Shown here: piece after piece, positions 63,212 to 64,000 of the stretch
How positions within the stretch are numbered: position 1 is the first letter of the stretch
How the letters are laid out: every line of letters begins with the position of its first letter
Assembly: GCF_000517025.1 (NCBI RefSeq)
Contig: NZ_KI912095.1
Location: 126,604-190,603 of the forward strand
Reading direction: 5' to 3'
Length of the DNA stretch: 64,000 bases
From: Halonatronum saccharophilum DSM 13868
Lineage (GTDB): Bacteria > Bacillota > Halanaerobiia > Halobacteroidales > Halobacteroidaceae
Position numbers and translations under genes: made by a program
The notes under the pieces: model-generated
Databases searched by the model: none
The model's input: only the letters and a program-made list of their open reading frames with translations
What the model was told of the DNA's origin: nothing

Positions 63212-64000
63212 ATGAGAAAGTATTTTCGATTATATTTTAAATTTTTATCTCAGTATCTAAAGGGGTTAATGGAGTATAGAATAGATTTTTTTGTCGGTTT
63301 TTTCACCTTTCTTGTAACCCAAGCAACAGGAATAGCTTTTATCTACCTTATCTTTAGGCAGATTCCTCATTTGGCTGGGTGGAGTTTTGAAGAGATAATG
63401 TTTATCTATGGATTTGCTCAAATACCTAAAGGTATAGACCATTTATTTACTGATAATTTATGGGCATTAAGTGGTAGAATTATTGTTAGAGGTGAATTTG
63501 ATCGATACCTTTTAAGGCCTATTAACCCTCTCTTTCATTTAATAGCAGAAGTCTTTCAGCCTGATGCTTTTGGAGAGTTGGCAGTGGGGATAATACTTGT
63601 AATTATAGCTGTAATAAGACTAGGTATAACTTTTACTATTCTAGATATCTTTTTATTTGGAGTAGCTATTATCTTTGCTACCTTAATCTATACATCAGTT
63701 AAATTGATCTTTGCCTCTTTAGCATTTTGGATTAAGTTTAGTCAAGCATTTTTATATATGACTTATTCTTTAAGTGACTTTGCTAAGTATCCAATAACTA
63801 TCTATTCCAAGTGGATTAGAAAGGTATTAACTTTTATTGTTCCTTTTGCCTTTACTGCGTATTTTCCTGCAAGTTATTTTGTAGATAAAGTAGATGGGTT
63901 GGTGGCTATAGGTGGAACTATTTTAGTTGGAGTAGTCTTTTCTGTGATTTCTTATTCAGTCTGGCTTAGAGGGATAAGTGTTTATGAGAGTGCGGGAAGT
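63212..64000 (+). CDS. ABC-2 type permease 2 (3' end outside window)
   Basis: ATG 63212 lies 3 nt after the previous stop, within GGGGGTTAGAGG. The frame stays open to the end of the window (263 codons). It encodes KYFRLYFKFLSQYLKGLMEYR, a first helix near FFVGFFTFLVTQATGIAF and the RGEFDRYLLRPINPLFHL loop, the counterpart of the RPIS loop in permease 1. It is the second half-permease of the same exporter, of the 'inner-membrane YfiN/DUF990' pairing type. The protein should end within a few codons of the window edge. Confidence 0.88.
   Translation, partial: MRKYFRLYFKFLSQYLKGLMEYRIDFFVGFFTFLVTQATGIAFIYLIFRQIPHLAGWSFEEIMFIYGFAQIPKGIDHLFTDNLWALSGRIIVRGEFDRYLLRPINPLFHLIAEVFQPDAFGELAVGIILVIIAVIRLGITFTILDIFLFGVAIIFATLIYTSVKLIFASLAFWIKFSQAFLYMTYSLSDFAKYPITIYSKWIRKVLTFIVPFAFTAYFPASYFVDKVDGLVAIGGTILVGVVFSVISYSVWLRGISVYESAGS

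Overview
The window (64 kb, AT-rich, nearly every gene on the + strand) looks like a piece of chromosome from a spore-forming, motile, diderm Firmicute of the Halanaerobiales type (Orenia/Halobacteroides-like). Sporulation genes in the Bacillus order mfd-spoVT-flippase-mazG argue for an endospore former. A LolCDE-like transporter with a LolA-like carrier and beta-barrel proteins ending in aromatic residues argue for an outer membrane. This placement is inference from gene content; no rRNA or tRNA gene was seen.

Layout. 0-6.4 kb: end of mfd, spoVT, a SpoVB-family flippase, yabN/mazG, and a D,D-carboxypeptidase. 6.5-13.9 kb: an amidohydrolase, then a lactose/galactoside PTS operon of the tagatose-6-phosphate type (DeoR regulator, lacA, lacB, lacF, lacE, lacG) that ends in a GatY/KbaY-type aldolase; no LacC kinase is present. 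13.9-19 kb: a decaying accessory stretch. It holds an attenuator-like leader, a frameshifted amidohydrolase, a GNAT, a broken methyltransferase, a 3' scrap of ogt, a methyltransferase and rsgA, separated by a family of palindromic repeats and two similar leader ORFs. 19-22 kb: a small membrane protein, a gluconate-2-dehydrogenase subunit-3-like protein and a GMC oxidoreductase. 22-30.4 kb: an ato-like short-chain acyl module (PAS/AAA+ sigma-54 activator, a textbook -24/-12 promoter, CoA-transferase, GntP permease, SDR, thiolase, FlK-like thioesterase), followed by rpoN itself.

32.2-41.3 kb: the most unusual region, five co-directional genes between a good sigma-A promoter and a 44-bp palindromic terminator. 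The first encodes an HsdR-N-type nuclease-fold domain, apparently inactivated, fused to a GH13 alpha-amylase. The second is an adenylation-thiolation protein with a C-terminal BtrH/C39-like cysteine acyltransferase domain. The third is a free-standing duplicate of that acyltransferase domain. The fourth is a DUF1611-like P-loop protein and the fifth an MFS exporter. The adenylation pocket read by eye resembles glutamate codes. The layout suggests a small peptidyl- or aminoacyl-transfer pathway that I do not recognise as described.

41.4-47.5 kb: a TetR-controlled envelope operon (ABC ATPase, two FtsX permeases, LolA-like protein, outer-membrane barrel). 47.6-61.3 kb: a signalling region with a NarL-type two-component pair, decayed duplicates of both partners, an HD-GYP protein, three chemoreceptors sharing near-identical DNA blocks, an ISL3 transposase scrap, an unknown helical protein, and three relic copies of one sequence module. 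61.4-64 kb: an ABC-2 exporter whose ATPase gene is interrupted by an in-frame TAG; the second permease runs off the window.

Many transcription units end in unusually long perfect palindromes. All family assignments are from motif recognition by eye; no database search was run.
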